The notes: generated by a model not told the origin, from the letters alone. A stretch of DNA of 64,000 bases from Thermohalobaculum sediminis (GCF_023487995.1 NZ_JAMFKN010000005.1:124001-188000), one strand, 5' to 3'. Positions 9,498 to 18,751 are shown, counted from the stretch's first letter. Program-made: numbers and translations.

Positions 9498-9854
9498 CCT
9501 GGCATGCCCCTCACCGGAAGGCTCCCCCGATCCGCGCGGACGTCGCTGCCCGCAGTGTGGCATTGGCACCAACTCCACACCAAATGCTTAACCGTTTGTG
9601 AATGGACGCTCCGCAACACCCTCGAGCGGTTGGATCTGCACTGGGGCCGCGGCTGCCGACGCGCCCCGGTCCTTCATCGTGCCGAACGCCACGCTGCGTC
9701 AGTTTGCACCTTCAGCCTAACCGTCGGCCGCGTCGCTTCAAGCACATTATTGCCTGGCGGTGCAATCCGTGACGCGACGGTTGACCGCAGAGCCGCCCCG
9801 CGGGTTTACTTCGTGGCGCCGGCCCGGGCGGGGCCGGGAGCGCGCGGAGATCCC
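9498..9854. other. Divergent intergenic region between rkpA and kpsT-like gene
   Basis: About 357 bases separate the divergent starts of the large synthase and the KpsT-like ATPase. Base composition falls in two places (about 9583-9610 and 9735-9765), which is where promoters would be expected. I could not fix a convincing -35/-10 pair on either strand and found no repeat or RNA gene. Both halves of the capsule locus are probably controlled from here. Confidence 0.5.
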
Positions 9855-10658
9855 ATGTCGGACGACACAGATGACCCCGCCGCGGCACCCGCGACGGGTC
9901 CATCCGGGCGGGGTCCTCGGGACGGACCGGAGGGGGCTGAATCACGCGTCGGGGAAGTCGTGATGGAGGCGCGCCGCCTGACGCGGGGCTATGGCCGCAA
10001 GATCGTGCTGTCCGACCTGGACCTCACGCTGCGCGCGGGCGAGGCGGTGGTGATCCTGGGGCGCCGGAATGCCGGCAAGAGCGTGCTCGCCCGCGTGCTC
10101 GCCGGCGTGACGCCGCCGGATGCGGGCCATCTCCGCAGCGCGGCCCCCGTGGCGCCGCTGGTCGGCTCGCCCATGGGCTTCGGATCGACGGCGAGCGTCG
10201 AGCGCGACCTCGGGCTGAGGGCCGCGGCCTACGGCATCTCGACGCGCGATCACATGGCCGACGTGGCGGCGCTGCTGGACGATCCCGACGTCCTGCGCCT
10301 GCCGTTCAACCGGCTCGACGGCGTCTCGCGGGTCCTGCTGACCTACGGGGCGAGCTACCTCACGCCATCCGACATCTACATCGCCGACGCAGTACCCGTG
10401 CCGCAGGTGCCCGCCGCGCAGGCCCGGATCGGCGCGCTGTTCCGGGCAGCGCGGCAGCGGGCGGCGGTGCTGTGGCTGGTGTCGGCGGCGGGCGGGCTCA
10501 GGGCGCTGGCGCCGGACCGCTGCTTCGCGCTCGAGGATGGCCGGCTGCACCAGCTCGCCGGGATCGACGAGGCCGAGGCCCGCTTCATGGCGCGCAACAA
10601 GCGGGTCGCAGACAAGGCGGAACCCGAGGAGTTCGCTGCTGATGACGATGAAGACTGA
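9855..10658 (+). CDS. KpsT-like capsule ABC transporter ATPase with degenerate catalytic motifs
   Basis: 267 residues. KpsT energises export of capsular polysaccharide through KpsM. The Walker A loop is present as GRRNAGKSVLA. The remaining ATPase motifs are abnormal. The signature region reads LDGVSR instead of a serine-glycine motif such as YSSGM. Walker B keeps its aspartate (IYIAD) but the following catalytic Glu is Ala. The H-loop reads LVSAAGG with no histidine. The protein also has extra N-terminal (about 30 residues) and acidic C-terminal tails. ATG at 9855 follows a GGAG ribosome site; an internal ATG at 9963 is possible. It converges with kpsE (30-base gap). Context supports the KpsT role, but hydrolysis by this subunit alone looks doubtful. 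Confidence 0.72.
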   Translation: MSDDTDDPAAAPATGPSGRGPRDGPEGAESRVGEVVMEARRLTRGYGRKIVLSDLDLTLRAGEAVVILGRRNAGKSVLARVLAGVTPPDAGHLRSAAPVAPLVGSPMGFGSTASVERDLGLRAAAYGISTRDHMADVAALLDDPDVLRLPFNRLDGVSRVLLTYGASYLTPSDIYIADAVPVPQVPAAQARIGALFRAARQRAAVLWLVSAAGGLRALAPDRCFALEDGRLHQLAGIDEAEARFMARNKRVADKAEPEEFAADDDED

Positions 10659-10688
10659 TCCCGCGCGCCGTTTCCGACGGCGGCCCGG

Positions 10689-11852
10689 CTAGGGCGTGCG
10701 AATCGACGCGAGCAGGATCCGCCCGATGATCCAGATCAGCAGCGCCGCGCCGAACATGATCAGCACCTCGAGCCAGCGCAGCGGTTCGATCGACCACACC
10801 GCCGGGCGCGGCGGCACGAAGACGACCAGTTGCGCCATGCTGAGCGTCGCGTTGGCGCGTGCCTGCTGCCGCATCTCGAGCGTCGTGATGTAGCTGTCGC
10901 GGGCGATCTCGTACTCGCCCTGGAGCCGCTCGAAGACGCTGAGCTGGCCCGGCAGGGCCGAGCCGGGGCTGCGCCCGCCAAGGGCAGCCCGCTCGACTGC
11001 GACCTGCGCCTCGAGGCTGGCGATGCGGTCGGTCAGCACCGGGATCTGCGGCGAGTTCGGGACATTCTGCAGGAGCGAGCGCAGCCGGACCCTCAGCTCG
11101 GTGATCTCGGAGGTCAGCGTCGCGATCACCGTCGAGCCGAGCTCGGCCGTTTCGGTGGGCGAGACCACCTCGTTCTCGCGCCGGAATGCCTCGATGGCAT
11201 CGAGCGACTGGCGCAACCGCTCCTCGGCGACGGCGAACTCGCCCTCGACATAGGCCAGCATCTCGTTGCGGGCCTGCTCGGAGAGATGATCGACCAGGAT
11301 GCCGAGCTCGGTCACCAGCGCCCTCGCGACGGCGTCGGAATCCTCGGGCGTGAAGAGGGCGATGCTGACGGTGGTGATGCCGGTGACGACGTCGAAGCGC
11401 ACGTCGACCGCGCCGTCCCAGAACTCGATCAGCTCCTCGGGCGGCAGGTCGGGGCTGTAGCGGCGGATCGGGTCGTTGCCGTCGCGCCCCAGCATCTCGC
11501 GCAGCGGCAGCGTCGCCTCGACATCCGAGAAGGCCGCGAACGAGCGCAGGTAGTCCTCGAGGATGAAGCTGTCCGCGGCCGCCTGCAGGGCCGAGCCCGC
11601 GCCCATCGAGCGCGAGACGGCGTCGCTGTCGGCCGAGAAGCTCGCCGGCCCCCCGCGCACGGCGTAGCGGAACTCGGTCACGTAGCGGTCGGCCGCGATC
11701 AGGTAGTAATAAGCGGCGGCAAGCAACGTCGGCAGCAGGACGAAGGCGGCGAAGCCCGCGATCGGCCAGAAAATCTCGCGCGCGCGGGGGCCCGCCTTGC
11801 ATGGCTGCAGGCTGCGTTCGGGGAGGATCGCGCCGGCGCGCTCGGCTTTCAT
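10689..11852 (-). CDS. kpsE: Capsule export inner-membrane protein, KpsE/CtrB/BexC family
   Basis: 387 residues. KpsE-type polysaccharide co-polymerase proteins link the KpsMT transporter to the outer-membrane channel across the periplasm. The expected topology is visible: a cytoplasmic N-terminus, a membrane helix at about 29-50 (IFWPIAGFAAFVLL), a long periplasmic region rich in predicted coiled coil (about 165-320), and a second membrane helix close to the C-terminus (LIMFGAALLIWIIG). ATG at 11852 has a GGAAG ribosome site 5 bases upstream; an earlier in-frame ATG at 11972 would add 40 residues lacking membrane-protein character. It lies between the KpsT-like gene and kpsM but on the opposite strand, so it has its own promoter in the 131-base gap before kpsM. 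Confidence 0.85.
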   Translation of the reverse strand: MKAERAGAILPERSLQPCKAGPRAREIFWPIAGFAAFVLLPTLLAAAYYYLIAADRYVTEFRYAVRGGPASFSADSDAVSRSMGAGSALQAAADSFILEDYLRSFAAFSDVEATLPLREMLGRDGNDPIRRYSPDLPPEELIEFWDGAVDVRFDVVTGITTVSIALFTPEDSDAVARALVTELGILVDHLSEQARNEMLAYVEGEFAVAEERLRQSLDAIEAFRRENEVVSPTETAELGSTVIATLTSEITELRVRLRSLLQNVPNSPQIPVLTDRIASLEAQVAVERAALGGRSPGSALPGQLSVFERLQGEYEIARDSYITTLEMRQQARANATLSMAQLVVFVPPRPAVWSIEPLRWLEVLIMFGAALLIWIIGRILLASIRTP

Positions 11853-11983
11853 GGCGTCTTCCGTCCTCCGTCCCGCCGGTTGGGGCATTTCCCGGCTGGC
11901 GCGAGACACCCCCCGCCATCTCGCCGCTCGCCCACATTCTAGTCCTTCGACCGCAACGCTTGAACCGGGCATTTCGTGCCGAT

Positions 11984-12817
11984 ATGGATCAGCTCAGGCA
12001 ATGCGGAACGCCTCGGGGGCACCTCGACTTGTATGGAACCTCGCCAGCCGGATCAATCGCGGTTCGCCTGAACCTGATCTGGACGCTGATGTGGCACAAT
12101 TTCGTGCCGCGCTCGAGCCGCGAGGGAATGATCCTCTTCTGGGTCTTCATCGAGCCGGCGGCGCAGCTCGCGATCCTGATGGTCCTGTTCACGATCATCG
12201 GCCGCAATGCGGGCTATGGCACCAGCTTCGCGATGTTCCTTCTGAGCGGGATCTCGGTGCTCAACCTCTACACCACGACGTCGTCGGCGGTGATGGGGGC
12301 CGTCACGAAGCTTGGCAACCCGCGGCGCCTCGCGACGGTGGGCATGTTCGCGCCCGCGCTTGCCGTGGCCGGGTTCCGGCTCACGATCGCGGTGGTCTCT
12401 ACGATCGTGCTGTTCCACGCGGTACGGCAGGTGCAGCATCTCGAGTCGCTGTCGATCGATATCGTCGCATGCGTCGAGGCGTTCTTCCTCACCGCGGTCA
12501 TGGGGCTCGGGATGGGCATGGTGCGCGGCTACTCGCGCATGTTCGTCCCGATCTTCGACCGGGTCTATGGCATCGTCTCGCGGGCGCTCCTGTTCATCTC
12601 GGGCGTGTTCTACGTGCCCTCGTTCCTGCCGCCCGCGTTCCGCGAGTACCTCGCCTGGAACCCGGTCCTGCACGCGATCGACTGGTTCCGGACGGGGATC
12701 TACGCAAGCTATCCCGAACTCGTACTCTCGCGCGGCTATCTCATCGGGTTCGCGGTGGGGTCGGTAGCGCTCGGCATGGCGTTGATCTGGCACGACCGGC
12801 GTCGGATCCTGCAATGA
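11984..12817 (+). CDS. kpsM: Capsular polysaccharide ABC transporter permease KpsM
   Basis: About 277 residues with six hydrophobic segments, the ABC-2 layout. The cytoplasmic lead-in and first segment (LMWHNFVPRSSREG, then ILFWVFIEPAAQLAILMVLF) fit KpsM/Wzm permeases, as does the late SGVFYVPSFLPP/NPVLHAIDWFR block. It forms the membrane pore for group 2 type capsule export with the KpsT-like ATPase. The ATG at 11984 gives the usual short N-terminal arm; its ribosome site is weak, so the start may be off by some codons. The TGA stop overlaps the ATG of the next gene (ATGA), the first of two such couplings in the kpsM-glycosyltransferase-kpsC run. Confidence 0.85.
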   Translation: MDQLRQCGTPRGHLDLYGTSPAGSIAVRLNLIWTLMWHNFVPRSSREGMILFWVFIEPAAQLAILMVLFTIIGRNAGYGTSFAMFLLSGISVLNLYTTTSSAVMGAVTKLGNPRRLATVGMFAPALAVAGFRLTIAVVSTIVLFHAVRQVQHLESLSIDIVACVEAFFLTAVMGLGMGMVRGYSRMFVPIFDRVYGIVSRALLFISGVFYVPSFLPPAFREYLAWNPVLHAIDWFRTGIYASYPELVLSRGYLIGFAVGSVALGMALIWHDRRRILQ

Positions 12818-15408
12818 CGCGGGCGATACGCGGCCCCACCGCCGTCGCGGCGATGCGCGAGGGACATCCGCCTGCAAGGGAAGCGGCGGCGGCGGACCCC
12901 GCCGCGCGGGTGGTGGCGCCCGCTGCGCGCAAGTCCCTGCCCGACGCGATGGTCATCGCGGCCTTTCCGCCGGGCGCTGGCGCCGCGGGCGTCCTCGGGG
13001 CCGAGGTTGCCGCATCGCTCGCCCTCATTGGCCATCGGGTCCGCGGCGTCTGCATCGCCGAAGCAGGCGGCGAGGCGCATCTTCGGCTCGATTTCGCGAC
13101 CGCTCGCGGCCTGCGCGGCTTCGAGCGCGACCTGGCGGGCCGACATGCCGAGGTGCTGGTCATCGACCCCGCCGTGCTGATGTTCCGCGTCCCGCGGCGC
13201 GCCGTGCATGTCATCGTCGCGGCGATCCAGCTTGGTTTCCTGTGGCGCCTGCTGCGCGGCGCGCGGCGTGTCGTGCTGGTCCGCCGCGAGCCACGCGGCT
13301 TCTGGCCCACGCGCTCGCTCGCGCGCCTCGTGCTGGGGCAGCGGCGCGCGGTTGTCCTCGACCCCGAGGCGAGCTTCGCGGCCCGCCATGTGGCGCTCGC
13401 GCGGGCGCTGGGGGGTAGTGCCGCCGCCATGCCGTGCGACGACGGCGGCATTGCCGCCTCTCTCGCCGGGCTGGGGCCCGAGACGGCGCCGCCCGCAACC
13501 GCCCGGCTGATCGCGGAAGCCGCGGCCATCGCGCGGCGCGAGCATCCCGCCGCCTGCGCGGCGATCGGGCGCGAGGCGGCCCGGGCGGCGCCCCCCGGCG
13601 GCGGCGGGCATGATCCGGCGTCCGCCGCGGCGCCGCTCCCGCGAGACCTTGCCGCCATCGCCGAGGCGCCGGACCCGACATGGTCGGCGGGCGGCATCCG
13701 CGTCACACGACTGATGGTGCACATGCGGGCCGCGCTGCGGGCGCTGCCCGGGCTCAGACCCGGCCGACCGCGCGCGGCGCGGCGTCTCGTGGCCTGGTCC
13801 GAGGGACCCATGCGCCGCCTTGCCGGGCGCGGGCTGCCGCATCTCCTGGGCGGCGCAGGCGCACCCGCCGCGGCGGGTGCGCGCCTGTCGGGCCGGGTCG
13901 AGGCCTGGTGGAGCAGGCTGTCCCGGCACGGCGATCTCGCCGCGCCCCTGGCCGCCGCCCCGGCGCCGGACCCCGCCGAGGTCGAGGCGCTTGCGGCCGC
14001 CCTCGGCCCAATCGCGGACGCCATCGCCTCGGGCGATGGGCTGCCGGCCATGGAGGCGCAGTCCGACGGCATCCTCGCCTCGCCCGTGGCGGCAGGCGCC
14101 GGCGCGCTCTCGGGCCTCGAATTCGCGCTTGGGCTGATGTCGGGGGCGATCGACGCCGCGCCGGACTGCGGCGCGGGCCGACATGCGGCGGCGGCGCGCG
14201 AGCTCGTCGCCGGGCTTGCCGCGCGCCGGCCGGGCCTCGCCCGCTTCGCCACGGCCGCGCCCGCTCGCCCTGCGCCCGAGATCACGCTGATCGGCTTCAC
14301 CGAGGGGGGCTCGGGGCTTGCCGAGAACATGCGGATGACCTGCGCGGCACTGGGCTTTGCCGGACTCCGTCCGGTGGTGCGGAGTCTCGAGCAGGGGCTC
14401 GCCCGTGCCGAGGGGCCGCGAACCCATGGTGGCGAAGCCGCGCCCCCGGCGCTGTTACGCCAGGCGCGGCTGGTCCATGTCAATGCCGACCTGGTGCCGC
14501 AGGTCCTGCTCGAGCCCAGGATCGCGGCCGGGCGCGACGCGCTCAACATCGGCTTCCTGCTCTGGGAGTTCGGCGCGCTGCCCGAGGCGCACCGCCTCGC
14601 GCTCGACATGCTCGACGAGGCGTGGTGCCCGACCGAGTTCGTCGCCGATGCCTATCGCGCGGCGGGCAGGCTACCGGTCCACCGCATCGGCAAGGCCGTG
14701 ACGCTGGGGGCGGTCGAGCCGGTCGGGCGCGCGGCACTGGGGCTCCCGGAGGGACCCTTCCTGTTCCTCGTGACGTTCGACTTCCACTCCTCGGTCGAGC
14801 GCAAGAACCCGCTCGCGGCGGTCCGGGCCTTCCGCCGCGCCTTCCCGCCGGCGCGCCGCGACGTCTGCCTGGTGATCAAGACCACCGATCCGGCGCGGGG
14901 CCACTGGGGCGATCCGAACCGGCAATGGCAGGCCATCCTCGACATCGCGCGCCATGACGCGCGGATCGTGATCCTCGCGGGCTTCATGCCGCGCTCACGC
15001 TATTTCGCCCTGATGCGCGCGGCCGACTGCCTGGTCTCGCCGCATCGGGCCGAGGGCTTCGGCTACAGCCCGGCGCAGGCCATGCTGCTGGGTCGGCCGT
15101 CGATCGTCACCGACTGGTCGGGCACCCGCGACTTCTGCACCGAGGCGACGAGTTTTCCGGTGCCCGCCAGGCTGATCCCGGTGCGGCGGGACGAGACCAT
15201 CCTGCTAGTCGACGGCGCGGTCTGGGCGGCGATCGACGAGGATGCGCTGGCCGCGACCATGCGCGAGGTCGCCGGCGACCCGGCCACGGCCGGGCTGCGC
15301 GCGGCGGCGGGGGGCGACCTGATGCGGCAGGACTATTCGTTGGCCGCGCAGGCGGCACGCTGCCTCGGACGCCTGCGGGCGCTGGGCATCGTGGCGGAGG
15401 CGGGATGA
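12814..15408 (+). CDS. Large two-part protein with C-terminal GT4-type glycosyltransferase
   Basis: 864 residues, overlapping kpsM and kpsC by ATGA at both ends. The C-terminal part (about 490-864) is a GT-B glycosyltransferase: a donor-side KNPLAAVRAF block and the GT4 signature EGFGYSPAQAMLLGRPS with the acidic residue at about 746, then VTDWSGTRDF. The N-terminal 480 residues are Ala/Arg/Pro-rich. Their first 200 hold a hydrophobic, Rossmann-like pattern (AGVLGAEVAASLALIGHRV, LVIDP, VVLVRREPRGFW) that could be the remains of a second GT-B half; residues about 230-480 match nothing I recognise. Position between kpsM and kpsC points to capsule repeat-unit or linker synthesis. The sugar donor is unknown. 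Confidence 0.75.
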   Translation: MTRAIRGPTAVAAMREGHPPAREAAAADPAARVVAPAARKSLPDAMVIAAFPPGAGAAGVLGAEVAASLALIGHRVRGVCIAEAGGEAHLRLDFATARGLRGFERDLAGRHAEVLVIDPAVLMFRVPRRAVHVIVAAIQLGFLWRLLRGARRVVLVRREPRGFWPTRSLARLVLGQRRAVVLDPEASFAARHVALARALGGSAAAMPCDDGGIAASLAGLGPETAPPATARLIAEAAAIARREHPAACAAIGREAARAAPPGGGGHDPASAAAPLPRDLAAIAEAPDPTWSAGGIRVTRLMVHMRAALRALPGLRPGRPRAARRLVAWSEGPMRRLAGRGLPHLLGGAGAPAAAGARLSGRVEAWWSRLSRHGDLAAPLAAAPAPDPAEVEALAAALGPIADAIASGDGLPAMEAQSDGILASPVAAGAGALSGLEFALGLMSGAIDAAPDCGAGRHAAAARELVAGLAARRPGLARFATAAPARPAPEITLIGFTEGGSGLAENMRMTCAALGFAGLRPVVRSLEQGLARAEGPRTHGGEAAPPALLRQARLVHVNADLVPQVLLEPRIAAGRDALNIGFLLWEFGALPEAHRLALDMLDEAWCPTEFVADAYRAAGRLPVHRIGKAVTLGAVEPVGRAALGLPEGPFLFLVTFDFHSSVERKNPLAAVRAFRRAFPPARRDVCLVIKTTDPARGHWGDPNRQWQAILDIARHDARIVILAGFMPRSRYFALMRAADCLVSPHRAEGFGYSPAQAMLLGRPSIVTDWSGTRDFCTEATSFPVPARLIPVRRDETILLVDGAVWAAIDEDALAATMREVAGDPATAGLRAAAGGDLMRQDYSLAAQAARCLGRLRALGIVAEAG

Positions 15409-17450
15409 GGGCGGCCGACGCGCCACGCACGCTCAGGGTCGCCTCGCCCCGCCTGCTGCGCCAGCGGCGGCTTGCGCGCATCCTCGAGCTTGCCGGCTGG
15501 CAGGTGCGCCCTGGCATGGCGACGGGGCAGGGGGAGACGGATGCGCGATGGTGCGGGCAGGGTGCGGCGCGCGGCATCGCGGGGCTTGCCGCCCCGCTGA
15601 CCGGCGCCGGGGCGTTGTGGATCTGCGACGGCTTCCTGCGCTCGATTCAGCCCGCGGCGCTTGGCGCGGACGCCCTGTCGCTCCTGCTCGACCCGCTGGG
15701 CTCGCCGCATGACCCGACGCGCGCGTCGGCGCTCGAGCGGATGATCGAGGCCGGGAGCGGGCTGGACGACGCGCTGCGCGCACGTGCCCGGGCGGGTGCC
15801 GCGCGCCTGCGCGAGCTGGGCCTGTCCGCGGTTTCGCCGCTGCCGCGCCGGGCGTGGAACCTGCCCCGGCCCGGACATGTCCTGGTGATCGACGAGGCGC
15901 TCGACGACCCGGTCGCCCGCGCCGGCGGAGCCACGCGCGCGGCATTTCGCGCGATGCTGGCCGCGGCGCGCGCCGAGAACCCCGGCGGGCGCATCGTCAT
16001 CGCGGCGCCACCAAGCGGAACAGGGCAACTTTCCGGTGTCGCACTCGGCGGTGACGAGGTCGTCGTCGAAGACACCAACCCGTGGGACCTGATCGAGGGC
16101 GCGGGTCGGGTCTATGCCGTCACCGCGCTCGCGGGCTTGCACGCCGCCCTCGTCGGGCGCGAGGTGGATCTGTTCGGCCTGCCCTTCTATGCCGGCTGGG
16201 GCTTCACCCGGGACAGGCTCGGCTGCCTGCGCCGGACTGCGCGGCGCAGCGCCGAGGAAGTGTTCGCCATCAGCCACCTGCTCTACCCGGTCCATTACGA
16301 CCCCTTCGCCGACCGGCTCACGGGCTTCGAGGAGACGGTCGAGACGCTTGCCGCGCTCGCGCCGCGCCAGCAGACGCGGCCGGGACGCGAGGTCTTCGTG
16401 GGCTTCCATCGCTGGAAGCGCCGGGGCGTGCTGCGGTTCCGCCCGGCGCATGCCCGCCCGCCGGTGTTCGAGGCGAGCCTTTCGCGCGCGGCCCGGCTGG
16501 CGGCGGGCGAGGGGGCGCGCATCTGGGTCTGGGCCAGCCGCTTCGAGCCCGAGACGCTCGCCGCCCTGCGCCGTCGCGGTACCGTCATCGGCTGTGTCGA
16601 GGACGGCTTCCTGCGCTCGGTGGGCCTCGGCGCGCGGCACATCGACGCCGCGTCGCTGGTGTTCGACCCCGACGGGATCTACTACGACCCGGCCACGCCC
16701 TCGCGTCTCGAGGCCCTGATTGGCGAAGCGGCGGGCTTCGCGCCGGACGACCCGCGGCTGGCGCGCGCCGCGCGGCTGCGGGCGGCCGTCGTGGCCTCGC
16801 GCGTCACCAAGTACAACCTCGCAGCACCTGGCCTGCCCGAGTTCGAACCGGGGCGCCGCGTGGTTCTCGTGCCGGGGCAGGTCGAGGACGACGCCTCGAT
16901 CCGCCGGGGCACGTCCGAGGTGCGGACGAACCGCGACCTTCTTGCCCGCGCGCGCGCGACGCACCCCGATGCCATCGTGATCTACAAGCCGCATCCCGAT
17001 ATCGAGGCCGGCCTGCGCCGCGGCCGGGTGCCCGAAGACGACGCGAGACGGCTCGCGGACCATGTGGCGCACCGCGCCTCGGCGGATGCGCTGATGGGCG
17101 CGGCCGACGAGGTCTGGACGATGACCTCGCTCATGGGTTTCGAGGCGCTGATGCGGGGCAAGGCCGTCACCACGCTGGGGGCGCCGTTCTATGCGGGCTG
17201 GGGCCTCACGCGCGATCTGGGGCAGCCGCCCGCGCGGCGGCAGGCGCGGCCCTCGCTCGATGCGCTGGCCTGGGCCGCGCTGATCGCCTACCCGTCCTAT
17301 GTCGACCCTCGCTCGGGCCTGCCTTGCGAGCCGGAACTGGTGATCGAGCGGCTTGCCGGCGGCACGGTGCCGCCGCTGACGCCGGGCGCGTGGCTCAGCG
17401 CACGCGCGCAGGACGCGATGGCGGCGCTCGGCCTCGTCTGGTGGCGCTGA
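15405..17450 (+). CDS. kpsC: Capsule Kdo-linker transferase KpsC (RkpJ-like)
   Basis: 681 residues. KpsC proteins build the beta-Kdo linker joining group 2 capsules to a lipid anchor and carry two related transferase modules. Both are visible: module 1 has CDGFLRS (about 75), NPWDLIEGAGRVYA and GLPFYAGWGFTRD (about 260); module 2 has EDGFLRSVGLG (about 403), DPDGIYYD, LVPGQVEDDAS, YKPHPD and GAPFYAGWGLTRD (about 594). The ATG overlaps the upstream stop. The partner KpsS, which starts the linker in E. coli, is not in this window. RkpJ of rhizobia is the same family and sits beside rkpAGH there, matching this locus. The stop lies 5 bases from the end of the convergent caspase-like gene. Confidence 0.9.
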   Translation: MRAADAPRTLRVASPRLLRQRRLARILELAGWQVRPGMATGQGETDARWCGQGAARGIAGLAAPLTGAGALWICDGFLRSIQPAALGADALSLLLDPLGSPHDPTRASALERMIEAGSGLDDALRARARAGAARLRELGLSAVSPLPRRAWNLPRPGHVLVIDEALDDPVARAGGATRAAFRAMLAAARAENPGGRIVIAAPPSGTGQLSGVALGGDEVVVEDTNPWDLIEGAGRVYAVTALAGLHAALVGREVDLFGLPFYAGWGFTRDRLGCLRRTARRSAEEVFAISHLLYPVHYDPFADRLTGFEETVETLAALAPRQQTRPGREVFVGFHRWKRRGVLRFRPAHARPPVFEASLSRAARLAAGEGARIWVWASRFEPETLAALRRRGTVIGCVEDGFLRSVGLGARHIDAASLVFDPDGIYYDPATPSRLEALIGEAAGFAPDDPRLARAARLRAAVVASRVTKYNLAAPGLPEFEPGRRVVLVPGQVEDDASIRRGTSEVRTNRDLLARARATHPDAIVIYKPHPDIEAGLRRGRVPEDDARRLADHVAHRASADALMGAADEVWTMTSLMGFEALMRGKAVTTLGAPFYAGWGLTRDLGQPPARRQARPSLDALAWAALIAYPSYVDPRSGLPCEPELVIERLAGGTVPPLTPGAWLSARAQDAMAALGLVWWR

Positions 17451-17455
17451 GGCGG

Positions 17456-18676
17456 CTACTCGACGACGGTGACATAGGCGACGATCGAGCCACAGCGGCT
17501 GTAGTCGCTCATCATCCGGACATTGCTGAATGTCTCGCCCGTCGTGCCGGGCGCGAGGCTGCGGATCGGCACCTCGATGCGGCGCAGGTCGAGGCCCGAG
17601 TCGATGAAGGGGTCGATCAGCACGACCGCCTCATCCCCGCGCCGCTCGACAGCGACACCCAGCGTGCTGCGCCCGTCGTTCATCCGGGCGGTGGCGCGCG
17701 CGGCGCCGGGCCCGAGCGCCACGCGGACCGGATCGATCGTGCCGAGAAGCCGGCAGGACGGGTGAAAGCCCCGTTTCCAGTGGAAGGTGACGCGCAGCCT
17801 GACGGTCTCGGCCGCGCGGCTGCCCGTGGTGGGAGGAAGCGCCGCGACCGCGGGCTCGTCGCGCGCCGGCGGGGCGGGGTCTGCCGGGGCGGCTGGCGCA
17901 GGCGCTGGGCGGTTGGCTGCCGCGGTCGCGCCGCCGGGATTGAACACGAAGTTGCGCGTCATCGACGAGCTGTCCCACGGCGTCTGCGCCCCGCCCGTGG
18001 CCTCGATCACGTCGATGCGGACCTGCTTGAACACCTGCTCGATCTGCACCCCGGGCCGCGTGATGGCGCGCGCGAGTGCCGCCGTATAGGGGCTGTTGCG
18101 GCCCGTGCCGTCGGCGGCCACGTCCCCCGGCGCGGTGGCATAGGCGATGAAGCTGCCGGGCGGCGCGCTCATCCGTGCAAGCCCGCGCTCGGCCGAGCGG
18201 AAGCCGCGCGAGAAGGGGTTGTTGCGGCAGGCGTCGAGCACGACGATGTTGATCGAGTTGCCCGCGCTCTCCATCTGGCCGAGCACCCAGTCGGCCTCGA
18301 CCGCCTCGATCGCGAGGTCGGATTCGTCGCGCACATCGACGCCGGTGGGGATCAGGTAGTTCTGCCCCGCTGCCTGCACGCCGTGTCCGGCATAGTAGAA
18401 CAGCCCCACCGCCTCGCGCCCGGCGTCGCGCAGGCGCCTGCCGAAGTCGCGGATGGCGCGCTTCATGCGGTCCTCGTCCGCATCGATCAGCAGCGTCGTC
18501 TCGAAGCCCAGCTTCTCGATCCCGGCGGCGATCAGGCGCGCGTCATTGGTCGGGTTCGGCAGCGCGCCGAGGTTGCCATAGCTGCCATTGCCGATGACCA
18601 GAGCGTGGCGCGGCTCGGCGCTCGCGGCCGTCATCGTCCCGAACGCGAATGCGAGCACGAGCAGGAAACGGAACAT
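17456..18676 (-). CDS. Secreted caspase-family (peptidase C14) protein
   Basis: 406 residues. A signal peptide is clear (MFRFLLVLAFAFGTMTAASA, cleavage about 20), so the protein acts outside the cytoplasm. The caspase-like p20 fold follows at about 22-245 with the catalytic dyad intact: His98 in YYAGHG and Cys150 in DACRNNPF. After a Pro/Ala-rich linker (about 255-290) the last 110 residues form a separate beta-rich domain I do not recognise. Prokaryotic caspase homologues of this kind cleave after basic residues; their targets are mostly unknown. It converges on kpsC and precedes no obvious partner, so a link to the capsule is only positional. Confidence 0.85.
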   Translation of the reverse strand: MFRFLLVLAFAFGTMTAASAEPRHALVIGNGSYGNLGALPNPTNDARLIAAGIEKLGFETTLLIDADEDRMKRAIRDFGRRLRDAGREAVGLFYYAGHGVQAAGQNYLIPTGVDVRDESDLAIEAVEADWVLGQMESAGNSINIVVLDACRNNPFSRGFRSAERGLARMSAPPGSFIAYATAPGDVAADGTGRNSPYTAALARAITRPGVQIEQVFKQVRIDVIEATGGAQTPWDSSSMTRNFVFNPGGATAAANRPAPAPAAPADPAPPARDEPAVAALPPTTGSRAAETVRLRVTFHWKRGFHPSCRLLGTIDPVRVALGPGAARATARMNDGRSTLGVAVERRGDEAVVLIDPFIDSGLDLRRIEVPIRSLAPGTTGETFSNVRMMSDYSRCGSIVAYVTVVE

Positions 18677-18751
18677 GGCGCCCCCCGACGCAGCCTGCGG
18701 TCGCGGAAAGCTTACCGCATCGGGCGGCCCGGGAGAACCGCGGCCGCCCGG

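Noticed and set aside
5310..9854. Plus-strand open frame that runs without a stop into the KpsT-like gene
   Set aside because: The 4.5 kb upstream part is antisense to the synthase and has no domain; the real start at 9855 has a ribosome site.
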